DNA of 64,000 nt from positions 35,422,457 to 35,486,456 of the forward strand of contig OX411544.1 in NCBI GenBank assembly GCA_948146395.1, read 5' to 3'. The notes beneath the pieces were generated by a model. It saw only the letters and a program-made list of their open reading frames with translations. It ran no database searches and was not told where the DNA came from. The stretch comes from Fragum whitleyi. Taxonomy: Eukaryota; Mollusca; Bivalvia; Cardiida; Cardiidae. Positions 55,501 to 63,422 of the stretch are shown here, piece after piece. Each line of letters begins with the position of its first letter. The first letter of the stretch is position 1. The translations under genes were made by a program, and so were the position numbers.

Positions 55501-58201
55501 AATTCATTTTGACTTTACAGCTAATTTTTATGTTTGATAAGAAATTGGTCACTACAAATCTGTCTTTAAATGATAAAATCTTCATAATTATTGCTTTCAT
55601 TATTCAGATCTCCCATTATTTAAATTAGATCTGTAAGAAATAAAGAGAGAATGCACGGACTTAAAACTCTAAGGATCTCTTATGATCACATTCAGAAAAT
55701 TTGTTATTTTGAAAAAGTTTCGATCCTGGTCAGTCTGTGCAGATCGCGCAGTCTGACCAGGGTCGATACTTATCGCACTTCCCAGACGGCCCCCTTTCGC
55801 TTGTCGGGCCTCAATTCTAAACTATGTCGTAACCCAGCTACAAGTATATATGTCTTAACTACATGTTACCTTATTTCTCACGAGACAGGTTTGCCGAGCA
55901 GTTTTGTCAGATATTAAGTCTATTAATCAGAAGGAATTTTGGCGGGTTAATCAATCAAACGTCTGAAATAAGTTTAGTCTCGTGGTGCAGAATGCACTCT
56001 TCAGTCGTAACACAGACAATTTTGCACACTTCACTGCATGAGGTTTTAAAACTTTTTTCGTGCTCAACTGATAATTTCCTCCGATTTAGAAATTGAATAA
56101 ATGCATTTACAAAAAAGATAATATTAGTAAGTTGTTATTATTTACAACTTATGAATATTGTCTTATATGTTCAAACATTAATATAACTATTAAACATGAT
56201 TAAAGCTTTAATCTCAATATGAAGTTTGAAAAAAGAATTGAGTTGAGATTGAGAACAGTTTTATAGTCTCAGATGTGCATGAACATGTATTTGTAAGACT
56301 TCAAAAACCTACTTATTCGTAAACTACCTTGTTCAATTTTAGTTGGATTCAGAGAGATTTATGTATTTTGATACGATGATGATTGTACAAAAATGGTTTC
56401 ATATCTTCATGAAATCCATTTTGATTTAACAGCTTATGTGTAGGTTTGAGTAGATAGTAGTCCCTAAAAACATGTCTTTAAATTATAAGGCCTTAAAAAT
56501 TCCGGTAAACGGAATAAAATTGTCAGGAAAATTGATTCGCGGAAAAATTGCACGTATAGTCGCTGTTTGATGAATGTAAATACTACATTAGGAATTTGTT
56601 CTATTTGTCACGGGCTGTAGTTATCAATCAACTAGAACGATGATTGGTTTATACATCAAATATATCAACTAGTCGCTCTTAATATCCTTTAATGTCATAT
56701 CCCGGTAAAAAGTTCATAGAAAGTTTCTTATTCCGTAAGATTTCCAGGGGAGAATGTTGCACGATAGGGTTATTCTTTTTATATATCTTTTTTTTACATG
56801 ATTTTCGATTTGGAAATAAGTCACGCTTGATTCTGCTCCCAGAAAAAATAACCAGGGGCCCGTTTAACTAAACTTCTTAAGAAAAAAAAATAATCGTAAG
56901 TCAAAATCACAAAACGCACCTTGTGTTTTCATTTATTGTTATATTCTGCCATGCAATATCTCATTGGAATAGTCTACAGAATACGATTCCAATGTGATGA
57001 TGCATGGCAGAATTCCATAGTTTATTACTTATCTAGGGGCAACTTAAATTTGAGACTTACGCAAGAAATGATCGTAAGATGTTTAGTAAAACGGACCCCA
57101 GAACACGTGACAAAAGTGTGGACAATCGAAAATGAAAGGTCGATAGCCAGATTCTGGTATCGAACTCAGGACCTCTTGGTTAAAATCGCGACGACCTTCT
57201 TTCGATCATAGGATTGAAATGTTGAATTCTAAATCCTTATTCTCAAACGATTAACCAAATTCTACGTAATAAGCCTTGTAGCAATTTCCATATTTTTTTC
57301 AACGCGAAAAAAGGAAAGTTGCAACAAAATTGAAATTTAGAAAAAAGTTTTAAGTGGAACAAAGCATAAACAGTCAGATTTGAAGGAGCATATGTATTAT
57401 TTACAATTTGTAAAATATAACATGTGGAACTGACGCTCAGTTTGTTCGCGCTTCACTTAAATCAATAATACCTTAAAACGCTTAAACTCTGACATTTCCA
57501 ACGATTTCATCAGATTGCAAAGTAAAGACTCAGACCAGCCTGTGCAGTTGCACAGCCTGATCAGAGTCTTCATTGTGCGTTTTACAGATGGCTACTGACT
57601 AAATGCTACTTTAAAATATAGCCTAATATTCTAAATGCAGTATGTGACTTGTTCAGGCGGCTCAATTCCTTTTTTTATCACGCAAGTGTGCATGAAATTG
57701 TTGGAAATGTCTAGCTCATTTGGCTTCCAATTGTTCCGTAACAAGGACATAAAATTCTTGTAATGGTACAAAACATATATTTCATCAAAGGGAAGTAGAA
57801 GGATAAAAAGAAAAAAAGACAAAGAAGAAGACAAAAAAGGAAAAAAAGAAGAAGAAGAAGCACAATAATAATAATAATAATAATAATAATAAGAAGAAGA
57901 AGAAGAAGAAGAAAAAAAAGAAGAAGAAGAAAAAGAAGAAGAAGAAGAAGAAGAAGAAGAAGAAGAAGAAGAAGAAGAAGAAGAAGAAGAAGAAGAAGAA
58001 GAAGAAGAAGAAGAAGAACAACAACAACAACAACAACAACAAGAAAAACAAGAAGAAGAACAACAACAAGAAGAAGGTTTATAAGTAATGAGCTTAAACT
58101 TTTTACCTGACGGCCTTGATGACGGATAAGATGCATGTGAATACGAATATGAATCCAAACACGCCCCCTAGAGCGACCCCTGCTGTCCCCGTAAGGGGCA
58201 T
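39972..58201 (-). CDS. Unrecognised single-pass membrane protein, two coding exons (inferred join)
   Basis: Exon 1 (58201-58107) encodes MPLTGTAGVALGGVFGFIFV then FTCILSVIKAV and two bases (ag) before gtaaaa. Exon 2 (40596-39972) follows tttgttttag, whose first base completes Arg, continuing DRKKIKKRIAERERQKAQ to a TAG. The total is 239 residues. Residues ~7-29 form one hydrophobic segment, directly followed by a strongly basic stretch, as expected for a cytosolic tail; the tail is Ser/Thr/Pro-rich with VCSIEEPQEPSSSK and PPTFQSSNSTFQTSSHS. An in-frame TAA lies 33 nt upstream of the ATG, supporting that start. The phase match and sensible topology are the evidence; the intron is 17.5 kb. I do not recognise the family, and non-coding 5' exons may exist. 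Confidence 0.6.
41028..41460. mobile_element. Stem-loop MITE copy 4, interrupted by nested hairpin elements
   Basis: The left arm gcggacccgtaatagtttcg, then ttaacagc, stops near 41070; the rest resumes near 41345 (atgtttccttatgatttcat to gcggaactattacgggttga). The insert contains a hairpin-type segment (ccattcaactatcacaatag) and, within it, the palindrome at 41168-41253. Confidence 0.72.
41168..41253. mobile_element. Palindromic MITE, GCAGTTGTAACTGCC family, long-armed copy
   Basis: atcgatggctcagcgcgaaa and tttcacgctgagccatcgat are near-perfect inverted arms, joined by tagttgtaacag / gtagttacaactg. Confidence 0.88.
41461..43200. other. Intron of the minus-strand gene, unassigned
   Basis: I see no repeat family or coding signal here, apart from an A-rich run near 42984. 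Confidence 0.4.
43581..44549. mobile_element. TTAA-flanked foldback element (piggyBac-like MITE candidate)
   Basis: Flanked by TTAA at 43577-43580 and 44550-44553. Long inverted arms (about 250-270 bp each) begin ggttcatgtaaagtgtttga and end tcaaacactttacgtgaacc, with a ~420 bp centre. The arms are moderately diverged. No transposase frame; short frames in the arms mirror each other. The paralogous site at 50698 is empty. Confidence 0.82.
45215..45316 (+). repeat. (AAC/AAT/ATG)n microsatellite cluster
   Basis: acaacaacaataattatg, (aat)n, then (gat)n at 45298-45316. The equivalent place in unit 2 (51339-51390) has an (aac)n/(tta)n tract. Confidence 0.8.
45459..45620. mobile_element. Stem-loop MITE, GTAGTGGACCCG family, copy 5
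   Basis: aaggtagtggacccgtaata and tattacgggtccactacctt are perfect inverted ends; the centre is cctaatgaaaatcattagg. The best-preserved copy. Confidence 0.9.
45940..46203 (-). mobile_element. ~320 bp MITE (AACATCCCGTATG family), copy 3
   Basis: Inverted and slightly shortened: ggttattgtcgaggttctgt, aattatcaattcgcataact, then tttcgtagatgtttctatca and gggtgttatcacacggatat. Confidence 0.78.
46217..46235 (+). repeat. C19 homopolymer
   Basis: An uninterrupted cytosine run following aaaga. Confidence 0.85.
46236..47472. other. Duplicated intronic sequence without genes
   Basis: 46655-47100 corresponds to 52560-52960 (tgggtgttctcaaaaaatta / tgggtgttcaccaaaattta). Nothing coding is supported. Confidence 0.5.
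47473..47650 (+). mobile_element. tRNA-derived SINE, copy j (3' truncated)
   Basis: It has gccgccgtcatagcgcagtt, tcggactgtcaatctagagg, then gagatagcaggttgagacta; it ends after aatacca, lacking the usual tail. Confidence 0.85.
47858..48722. mobile_element. TIR element with ATGGAGGTATGAAAC termini
   Basis: atggaggtatgaaacta near 47863 and gtttcatacctccatg near 48700 are inverted. An inner hairpin (ttcagtgcaagattgtgcta / gtaaagtcttgcaccgaa, 48030-48092) and a 170 bp block that recurs at 48874, 55230 and 55818 lie in or next to it. The boundary is approximate. Confidence 0.55.
48155..49045 (+). repeat. Local duplication inside unit 1 (~170 bp blocks, ~720 bp apart)
   Basis: ttatgtcgtaacctagctgc ... 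ttaagtctattaatcagtaa occurs at 48155-48330 and 48874-49045. The corresponding pair in unit 2 is at 55230-55400 and 55818-55985. A gaccctggtcagtctacgca hairpin lies at 48752-48797. Confidence 0.8.
49060..50560 (+). repeat. High-identity 1.5 kb block, copy in unit 1
   Basis: Nearly collinear with 55955-57440; long stretches such as caacttatgaatattgtctt and gaattgagttgagattgaga are identical, with only small indels. It includes the MITE at 50002-50247. Confidence 0.88.
50002..50247. mobile_element. MITE with TACTAAACATCTTACGA termini, copy 4
   Basis: ggggctcgtttaactaaact and gtaagatgtttagtaaaacg are inverted ends; the central hairpin is aatcgcctacagaatacgatt. Shared with copy 5 at the same place in unit 2, so it predates the duplication. 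Confidence 0.85.
51540..51850 (-). mobile_element. Inverted Helentron-type fragment (11061 family) with T/G homopolymer
   Basis: ggtcactcaaagaacatata, tcattgaaatctgcccaatg and ccgccctgccacatcccatt are the reverse complement of the 155 bp monomer. The T(n)G(15) tract at 51627-51668 lies within. Confidence 0.68.
51968..52045. repeat. Hairpin related to 8176-8252
   Basis: tgttgttggtactcattgaa and attagtacccacaacac form the outer arms; aatcgtcccgttaagacgatt is the inner one. Confidence 0.7.
52978..53217. mobile_element. MITE with AGCCTGTGCGTGACATTTCC termini, copy 3
   Basis: gagcctgtgcgtgacatttc and gttggaaatcccacacacag, then gctc, are inverted; inside is actctggtcagactatgcgg / gggctggtcagagtctt. 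Confidence 0.82.
53232..53395. mobile_element. Stem-loop MITE, GTAGTGGACCCG family, copy 6
   Basis: aaggtagtggaaccgtaata and actattaagggtccactacc are inverted ends; the centre is ccaatgaaaatcattagg. Confidence 0.85.
53757..53840. mobile_element. Stem-loop MITE, left half only, copy 7
   Basis: aaggtagtggaccggtaata runs to cctaatgattttcattaatg and then stops; the second arm is missing. Confidence 0.7.
53841..54759. other. Intron sequence, partly duplicated
   Basis: About 54115-54180 matches 47355-47420 of unit 1. The A-rich open frame at 54016-54327 is a translation of non-coding repeat sequence. Confidence 0.5.
54760..55036 (-). mobile_element. tRNA-derived SINE, copy k
   Basis: A gtttgtttgaatgggtttta tail, cctaacaatggattcctggt, and the head complement ggggatcaaacccacgactt to gcgctatggtggcggc. 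Confidence 0.87.
55100..55950 (+). repeat. Local duplication inside unit 2 with dispersed hairpins
   Basis: ~170 bp blocks at 55230-55400 and 55818-55985. Hairpins tccgtctgcgcatatcgcgc (55139-55176) and tggtcagtctgtgcagatcg (55727-55770) match the one at 48752. Confidence 0.78.
55955..57440 (+). repeat. High-identity 1.5 kb block, copy in unit 2
   Basis: Collinear with 49060-50560. Differences are scattered substitutions and short indels (for example a deletion near 56488 relative to 49562-49650). Confidence 0.88.
56853..57100. mobile_element. MITE with TACTAAACATCTTACGA termini, copy 5
   Basis: ggggcccgtttaactaaact and gtaagatgtttagtaaaacg are the inverted ends. Orthologous in position to copy 4. 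Confidence 0.86.
57485..57718. mobile_element. MITE with GACATTTCCAACAATTTCATG termini, copy 4
   Basis: ctgacatttccaacgatttc and gaaattgttggaaatgtcta are inverted; inside, the hairpin cagcctgtgcagttgcacag. Confidence 0.78.
57841..58077 (+). repeat. Large (AAG)n / (AAT)n / (AAC)n trinucleotide tract
   Basis: Order: (aag) units, (aat)n at about 57866-57893, a long mostly pure (aag)n (57894-58019), (aac)n (58018-58041), then mixed aag/aac. On the sense strand of the minus-strand gene it is a TTC-rich tract starting about 30 nt after the 5' splice site. Frames encoding poly-Ser, poly-Leu and poly-Phe here are artefacts of the repeat. Confidence 0.95.
58107..58201 (-). CDS. Exon 1 of membrane protein (start codon and transmembrane helix)
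   Basis: The ATG is read from 58201-58199, with A at -3. 31 codons plus two bases end at the donor cag|gtaaaa (intron from 58106 down). The Gly/Val/Phe/Ile-rich segment is long enough for one membrane span. In the + direction this stretch breaks the purine repeat that lies just below it. Confidence 0.58.
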
Positions 58202-58599
58202 CTTATCTTGTTGTACTCTTGTCCGTTTTACTTAGAAATCTATTTTACTTGTCACTTTTCCATTAACTCCATATCATAATCTACTTGTTAAGTATTGCTA
58301 TGAACAAAGGCAATTTTTATATTAACATAAGTCACATACAATAATCAAGGTGTTATAAAAACTTTGTAGGTGAAATCGAATCTAATTTTCAGAATGAGTT
58401 ATTGATTATCATTTTCACTTTTGCACTTAAATCTGTTCAGATATATCCTACTAAATGCGGATATCTATACACGAACAACCTCTAAAATTGCGTTCGCATA
58501 TAGTCTCACAATAGTTCATATTTTCTAATTCTAGCACTTTTACGTATTAACTTGATGTTAAAATCGTTAGTCCACGTAAGTTTCCAAAAATATCCCAGT

Positions 58600-58945
58600 C
58601 GGTATCGTTAATGTTTTATTGTTGGTGTCATTAGCCATCAGCAACACAAGTGCAATCCGCTCCTGAAAAAAGCACAAAAAAGTAAATACAATTGGTCTTT
58701 ATATTTTGAAAAAGGACCATCTAGTACAGTCGGGATCGCAATGTTTCTTGGCAGTGTCAGTTGCAATCTACAACGCTAGTGCAGTCTGATCGTGAAAACA
58801 CACACACAAAAATATTGGTATACATGTATACTGAAAAGGACCATCTGGTACAGTCTGGATCGCAAGAGTTTTTTGGCGGTGTAAGTTTCAATCAATAACA
58901 CGATGCAGCCCGCTCCTGAAAACACACACGCACACACAAACACAC
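58600..58945. repeat. ~127 bp tandem repeat, three diverged units
   Basis: Landmarks: gctcctgaaaaaagcac (58656), tgatcgtgaaaacacac (58787), gctcctgaaaacacac (58911); also aaaggaccatctagtacagt and aaaggaccatctggtacagt. (ca)n runs end units 2 and 3. It lies upstream of the minus-strand gene start, so it could fall in the 5' UTR or promoter. Confidence 0.78.
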
Positions 58946-60205
58946 ATGTTAACATTGATATTTAAGCGTGTATAAATAATTCTTGTGTACAAGATGGACT
59001 GCAAAATTATGTTGATTGTACAAACTACTGATTCAACTCGCATATAACGTGTCCCAGAGCATGACGTCATGACGTCGTTCATGACGTCGTTATGTCGATA
59101 AAACAATAGTTACCCGTTAAAACATGTCATTGTATGATTAAAACGTATCAGATTTTGTTGAAATTTGTGAATTATTTATATTATTGATGTATATTATTTT
59201 GCCTAATACATAATGCATGTTTAATAGTCATTGAGTTTCCATATAACAAAAAATGATTGTACTATTTCGCGTATTTATTAAACACCCCTCGTACTATAAA
59301 ATTCGCTGGAAAATTAGAAATCGCTCGTCACAACATAACATATTTCGCATGGAAACGTGTCTGGTGACTTCCTGTATGCCTCAGCTGGTCAAACTCGCTG
59401 AAAATGACAAAAATGAGCACACGGGTTACTATTTTACTCTCAAAAATAACGTTTCAATGTCGCACTACTTCTTCTAAGGAGGTCACTCCAGTTGAAATAG
59501 TACGAAAATACATGTAATTACATTATTACTAAATCGGATTAGATACTTATTTTTTTAAAACTAACTTCTGTTTAATTAGATACTTCAAATAAGTATAATC
59601 CATGATTTTGCCCTTATTGGGCGGAGCCTGAGTGACGGTTCGTCGCATTTGAGATTTAAGTAATACAAGTTTATTTTTTTAATATTTACTCACTTTAATA
59701 GATACCCGACAATGTAAATTTGGAGCGTTCAGACGTCGGTTGTACGATAAGCTCAAGATTTCACTGAGAGTGTCATGAAAAGACTTTTCTCATTTTCAAA
59801 CATACATGTAATTTGCTTTACGAAATACCCATGCGCTCTTCCAGAATTATTTGAACGATCTTGAAGTCATTAAAGAAGTTACGTAATAATGCAAAAGCTT
59901 CATGCCTTGTGTGTTAAAATGATCGAACATGGTCTATTCTTACTAACAAGTTTTCTCACTTTACCAAACACCTGGAACATGATTCTGTTTCGTGTTCCCT
60001 CTAACCAGACGTATTCTAATTTCGCCAGAAATTGTTATCTCGTCTCTTATTTCCCAACGCTTTTAAGCCCTTCCTCGATATGTAACTGATATTCCGCTTC
60101 TAAGCCTTGGTCGCAGTGCCCTCAAACATGCAAAAATATTCCATTAATAACATTTGATATGCAATCCCTATATTTCGATGCTTTAACCTGTTAAGTGATA
60201 AAGGG
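58946..60205. other. 5' flank of the minus-strand gene, no recognised element
   Basis: It contains a short direct repeat of catgacgtc (59061-59090; CRE-like tgacgtca core) that could be regulatory; this is speculative. No coding support. Confidence 0.4.
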
Positions 60206-60484
60206 GATTGATTGATTGAATGGAGTTTAATGCCGCTTTCAACATTAACATTTTTTCAGTTATATCGCGGCGGCTCGATCACCTAACAATGGTTTCCTGG
60301 TATTTCACCAGTACGACCACCACATCCTTTCCTAGCCTCCAGCTGCTATCTCACAAAAAGTCTACGATTATCAACCCATTGGTGAGAGACAAAGTCGGAA
60401 AGAATGAGTGCCGCTGTCGGGGATCGAACCCGGTACTTCTAGATTGACAGTCCGACGCGCCACCAACTGTGCTATGACGGCGAC
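60206..60484 (-). mobile_element. tRNA-derived SINE, copy l
   Basis: gattgattgattgaatggag tail, atcacctaacaatggtttcc, and the head complement ggggatcgaacccggtactt to gtgctatgacggcgac. Confidence 0.88.
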
Positions 60485-60559
60485 TGATAGAGAGGCAAAA
60501 ATCGCATTACGTTTAAAAAGAAATGGCACCCGCTTTGCACATGTATTCAGACTAGTCTA

Positions 60560-60690
60560 AACTTTAAAGAAACATTAGACCAACTGATTTCTAGACTACA
60601 TCTGGTTGGGTCGTAGACTTGTTCCACTGTCAACTATCAGAATAGCCTATTTAAGGCTATTCTGATAGTTGATATTTGGACCATTCTATC
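60560..60690. repeat. Hairpin element with CAACTATCAGAATAGCC arms
   Basis: tcaactatcagaatagccta and taggctattctgatagttga... (60629-60674) form a near-perfect hairpin. A related half occurs at 41130-41165 within the nested MITE. Confidence 0.75.
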
Positions 60691-60699
60691 ATACCTGGA

Positions 60700-62187
60700 A
60701 GCAAAAAGCCTTGGAACGGAGATCAATCCTTTTCTTGTTCCCTACAATATGAATATGTAGCTCAAAACAGCCATACCAGTAAATGAAAACGGCGGTTTGA
60801 AATAAAGGAATATTGTCAATATCATTATTTGATAGCAAGGTATTTAAACTCCAACATAAAGCTAGAGTTATGGTTCTTGTACCTTGCACTCCGCCACATT
60901 GAGGTCTATATACCAGAGAAGTTAACCTGTTGGGAGATGTTGTACCCCTAGAGATATCATCTGGTAAATATCATGTCTTTAAAAACAACAAATGACAAAA
61001 GCTCGAGTTTCATGCAAAAGCTATGGTACTTGTGAACTGCACTTCTTCTAAAATGGAGTTACTAACACAATAAGTTTTAGATAGATATGCTTTAGAAAAA
61101 AAATATTTTTTTTAAACCAAAAAGAGAAAAATGCTGAAAAGTGAAGCTAGCAAGAGTGATGATTCTTGTGCAATGTACTTCTCTTCAATTAAGTTGTAAG
61201 TTGAGAGCATTGATACTACTCAAGATATAACATGGAAGAAATTTATGCCCAGAGCATTCGAAATCGGGGTTTAGCTATCATAATCTGGACTGACATTCAT
61301 TCCCAGAGTTCAGATTTGTAAGTAAACAAGGTACATAACCCCTTTAAACCACAAGCCAACTACACACCTGTATTGAGTTAATGTTCTTTCACCTGAAACT
61401 ATTAACCCTTGTCATGCTGAATAAAAAATCTTGGGGAAAATTATTACAAAATCAAAGTGCTGAAAGCACTGGATGCACTATCTATATGTGAGCCGGTAGT
61501 CATATTGAAAATTGAAATTTATAGCTTTTCTGGTTTCTGGGAGAAAAAAAAGGTGGTATAGACAAAGATCAGATTGCACATATGTGCAGGTTGATGTTTG
61601 TCTTTAGCTCCTACCAAGGCAGGAATATTCCGGGTTCATCATGACAGGCTTAAATAAGGCTTTAAAAATTAAACATTATTTCTATTTCTATCTTTTCACT
61701 TTTTAATATATACCCCTATTTAAGAAACTGTCACAAGTCTAATCATAATTGTACAGTTGATAATGTACTTAATAATTTAATATAAACTTTTTTTATGTTT
61801 CACTAGCGACATGTTAACAGAATTAAAATAGGTATCATCTGCAATAGAAAAGTAAATCATTCTATTAGTTTTAGTCCATTATAAAGACGCTGCGAGTATC
61901 GACAAACAAATGCCGCTGCTCTCTGTCTCCGTGTTGCGTGGCAACATAAAAACACGATTTTACGTTAACTTTGTAACTTGATATAGAATTATTTCTAACT
62001 TGTTTTGCTCCATTTTCACGAGCTTAACTATTGTCAAGAAATCACGACTTAGACATTTTGCTTCGTCAGCTTTTATATAATAAGAAGACGGCTGACTTCA
62101 TGCCCTGTATTTAGCTAGAATCTCTTTGAAATTAACGCCATGGAAAACATGGAATTGCGAAAAGGGATCGTCTGTGAATCGAAAAAA
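60700..62187. other. No recognised element
   Basis: AT-rich intergenic sequence; I see no gene or bounded repeat. Confidence 0.4.
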
Positions 62188-62240
62188 GTATCGACCATGG
62201 TCAGCCTGCGCAATATGCACAGGCCGACAAGGATCGTTAC
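62188..62240. repeat. TGGTCAGCCTGCGCA hairpin
   Basis: cgaccatggtcagcctgcgc / gcacaggccgacaaggatcg, the same small dispersed hairpin as at 48752, 55139 and 55727. Confidence 0.65.
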
Positions 62241-62328
62241 TATTGCTGTTTTTTTCGTATTGTCTAAATCTTGAATGTCCATTCTACTCCCTATTTAAAC
62301 ATAATCAAAATGCGCCGTGAAATAAAGA

Positions 62329-62583
62329 CCAGGGACCTGTTTAATAAACTTCTTGCGAACAATTTTTTGCTTAAGTTAAAAATTAAAGTTGTTTCTACAG
62401 TAGTAACTAAGTATGGAATTCTGGCAGACATCATTTAATTGGAATCGTCTTCTAATGACGATTCCAATGAGATATTGCAAGGCAGAATCTAACAATGAGT
62501 AAAAACACCAGGTACGATTTTTGGTTTTGACTTACGTTTATTTTTTTTTTCGTAAGAAGTTAAGTAAAACCCTGGACCCCTGG
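62329..62583. mobile_element. MITE with TACTAAACATCTTACGA termini, copy 6
   Basis: gggacctgtttaataaactt, the centre ggaatcgtcttctaatgacg, and the end gaagttaagtaaaaccctgg; the right end carries a small insertion. Confidence 0.8.
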
Positions 62584-63109
62584 ACTTTTTTATTCGTCAG
62601 CATCGTAAAATAAGAAGACGACTTACTTTACGCTCTGTAATTTGCGAGAAATTCTTAAAACTGCTCGTGATAAAACAAGCGAACCCCGTTCTCGAAAATG
62701 GACATTCTTTTTTCCAAATTTATTGATTTGTTAATTGTTGTTTATTCATGGAGGAAAATACAGCTTCTATGAGTCAAAATGTGTCCTCTTAATTCATTCG
62801 ATAAATGCATACTTAAATAGCTTCAATTAATCAATTTTCTTTCGTCGCTAATTTTTAGCGAAAATGGGTTACCTCCCTAAGCTTCATTAAAAAATCGCTC
62901 CTCCAACTTATTCCATTTCATTCGAAAATCATTCAAAAGGCATTTACCATGGCTATTTCACGATCTTGTCAATCGCATTGTCGCTCACCAGAATCGTCTT
63001 GGTCCCATCACATTAGAGATACACATTATGTTATCATGGCGGAAACGTTTTAGCGTTTCATCCTTTTGATTTGAAAAAAAAAATATCTGTCAATATCAGT
63101 GTTTATCGT
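62584..63109. other. No recognised element
   Basis: Intergenic; no gene or repeat bounded. Confidence 0.4.
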
Positions 63110-63415
63110 TGTGATTTTATCTTATAACGATACAAATATCCGTGTGATATGTGATAACATCCCGTATGATATTTGTCATGATATCAAAGTGATATTTTTA
63201 GAACAATGACATAATGCGGTTGTTTTTTGAAGCTATTATTTCTGTTTTAAACATCGACGAAAACAAGGCAAATAGACGTACTAAAATAAATGTAATACGC
63301 AATTAAGGTATTGTAAGAAAGATATCTAACGAGATTGTGGGAATTGTCTCGGCAGAGTCTCGACAATTATCAATTCCCACACCCTCGTTAGATATTTCTT
63401 TTTCATACATATATT
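63110..63415 (+). mobile_element. ~320 bp MITE (AACATCCCGTATG family), copy 4
   Basis: tgataacatcccgtatgata, aacatcgacgaaaacaaggc, hairpin gtctcgacaattatcaattc, end ctcgttagatatttcttttt. It abuts the open reading frame that follows. Confidence 0.82.
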
Positions 63416-63422
63416 TCTTGAG

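Larger units (their letters stand above)
50640..57440 (+). repeat. Segmental duplication, unit 2
   Basis: It starts with the empty-site counterpart of 43540 (gataaagttcctagcggtta) and ends with the 1.5 kb block. Unit-specific insertions include the homopolymer/Helentron fragment at 51.6 kb, MITEs at 52978 and 53232, and the SINE at 54760. Confidence 0.85.

Noticed and set aside
57631..58158. Minus-strand frames encoding poly-Ser, poly-Leu and poly-Phe proteins of 94-175 residues
   Set aside because: They are three-frame readings of the AAG/AAC/AAT trinucleotide tract. The real coding signal near there is the short transmembrane exon at 58107-58201 in another frame.
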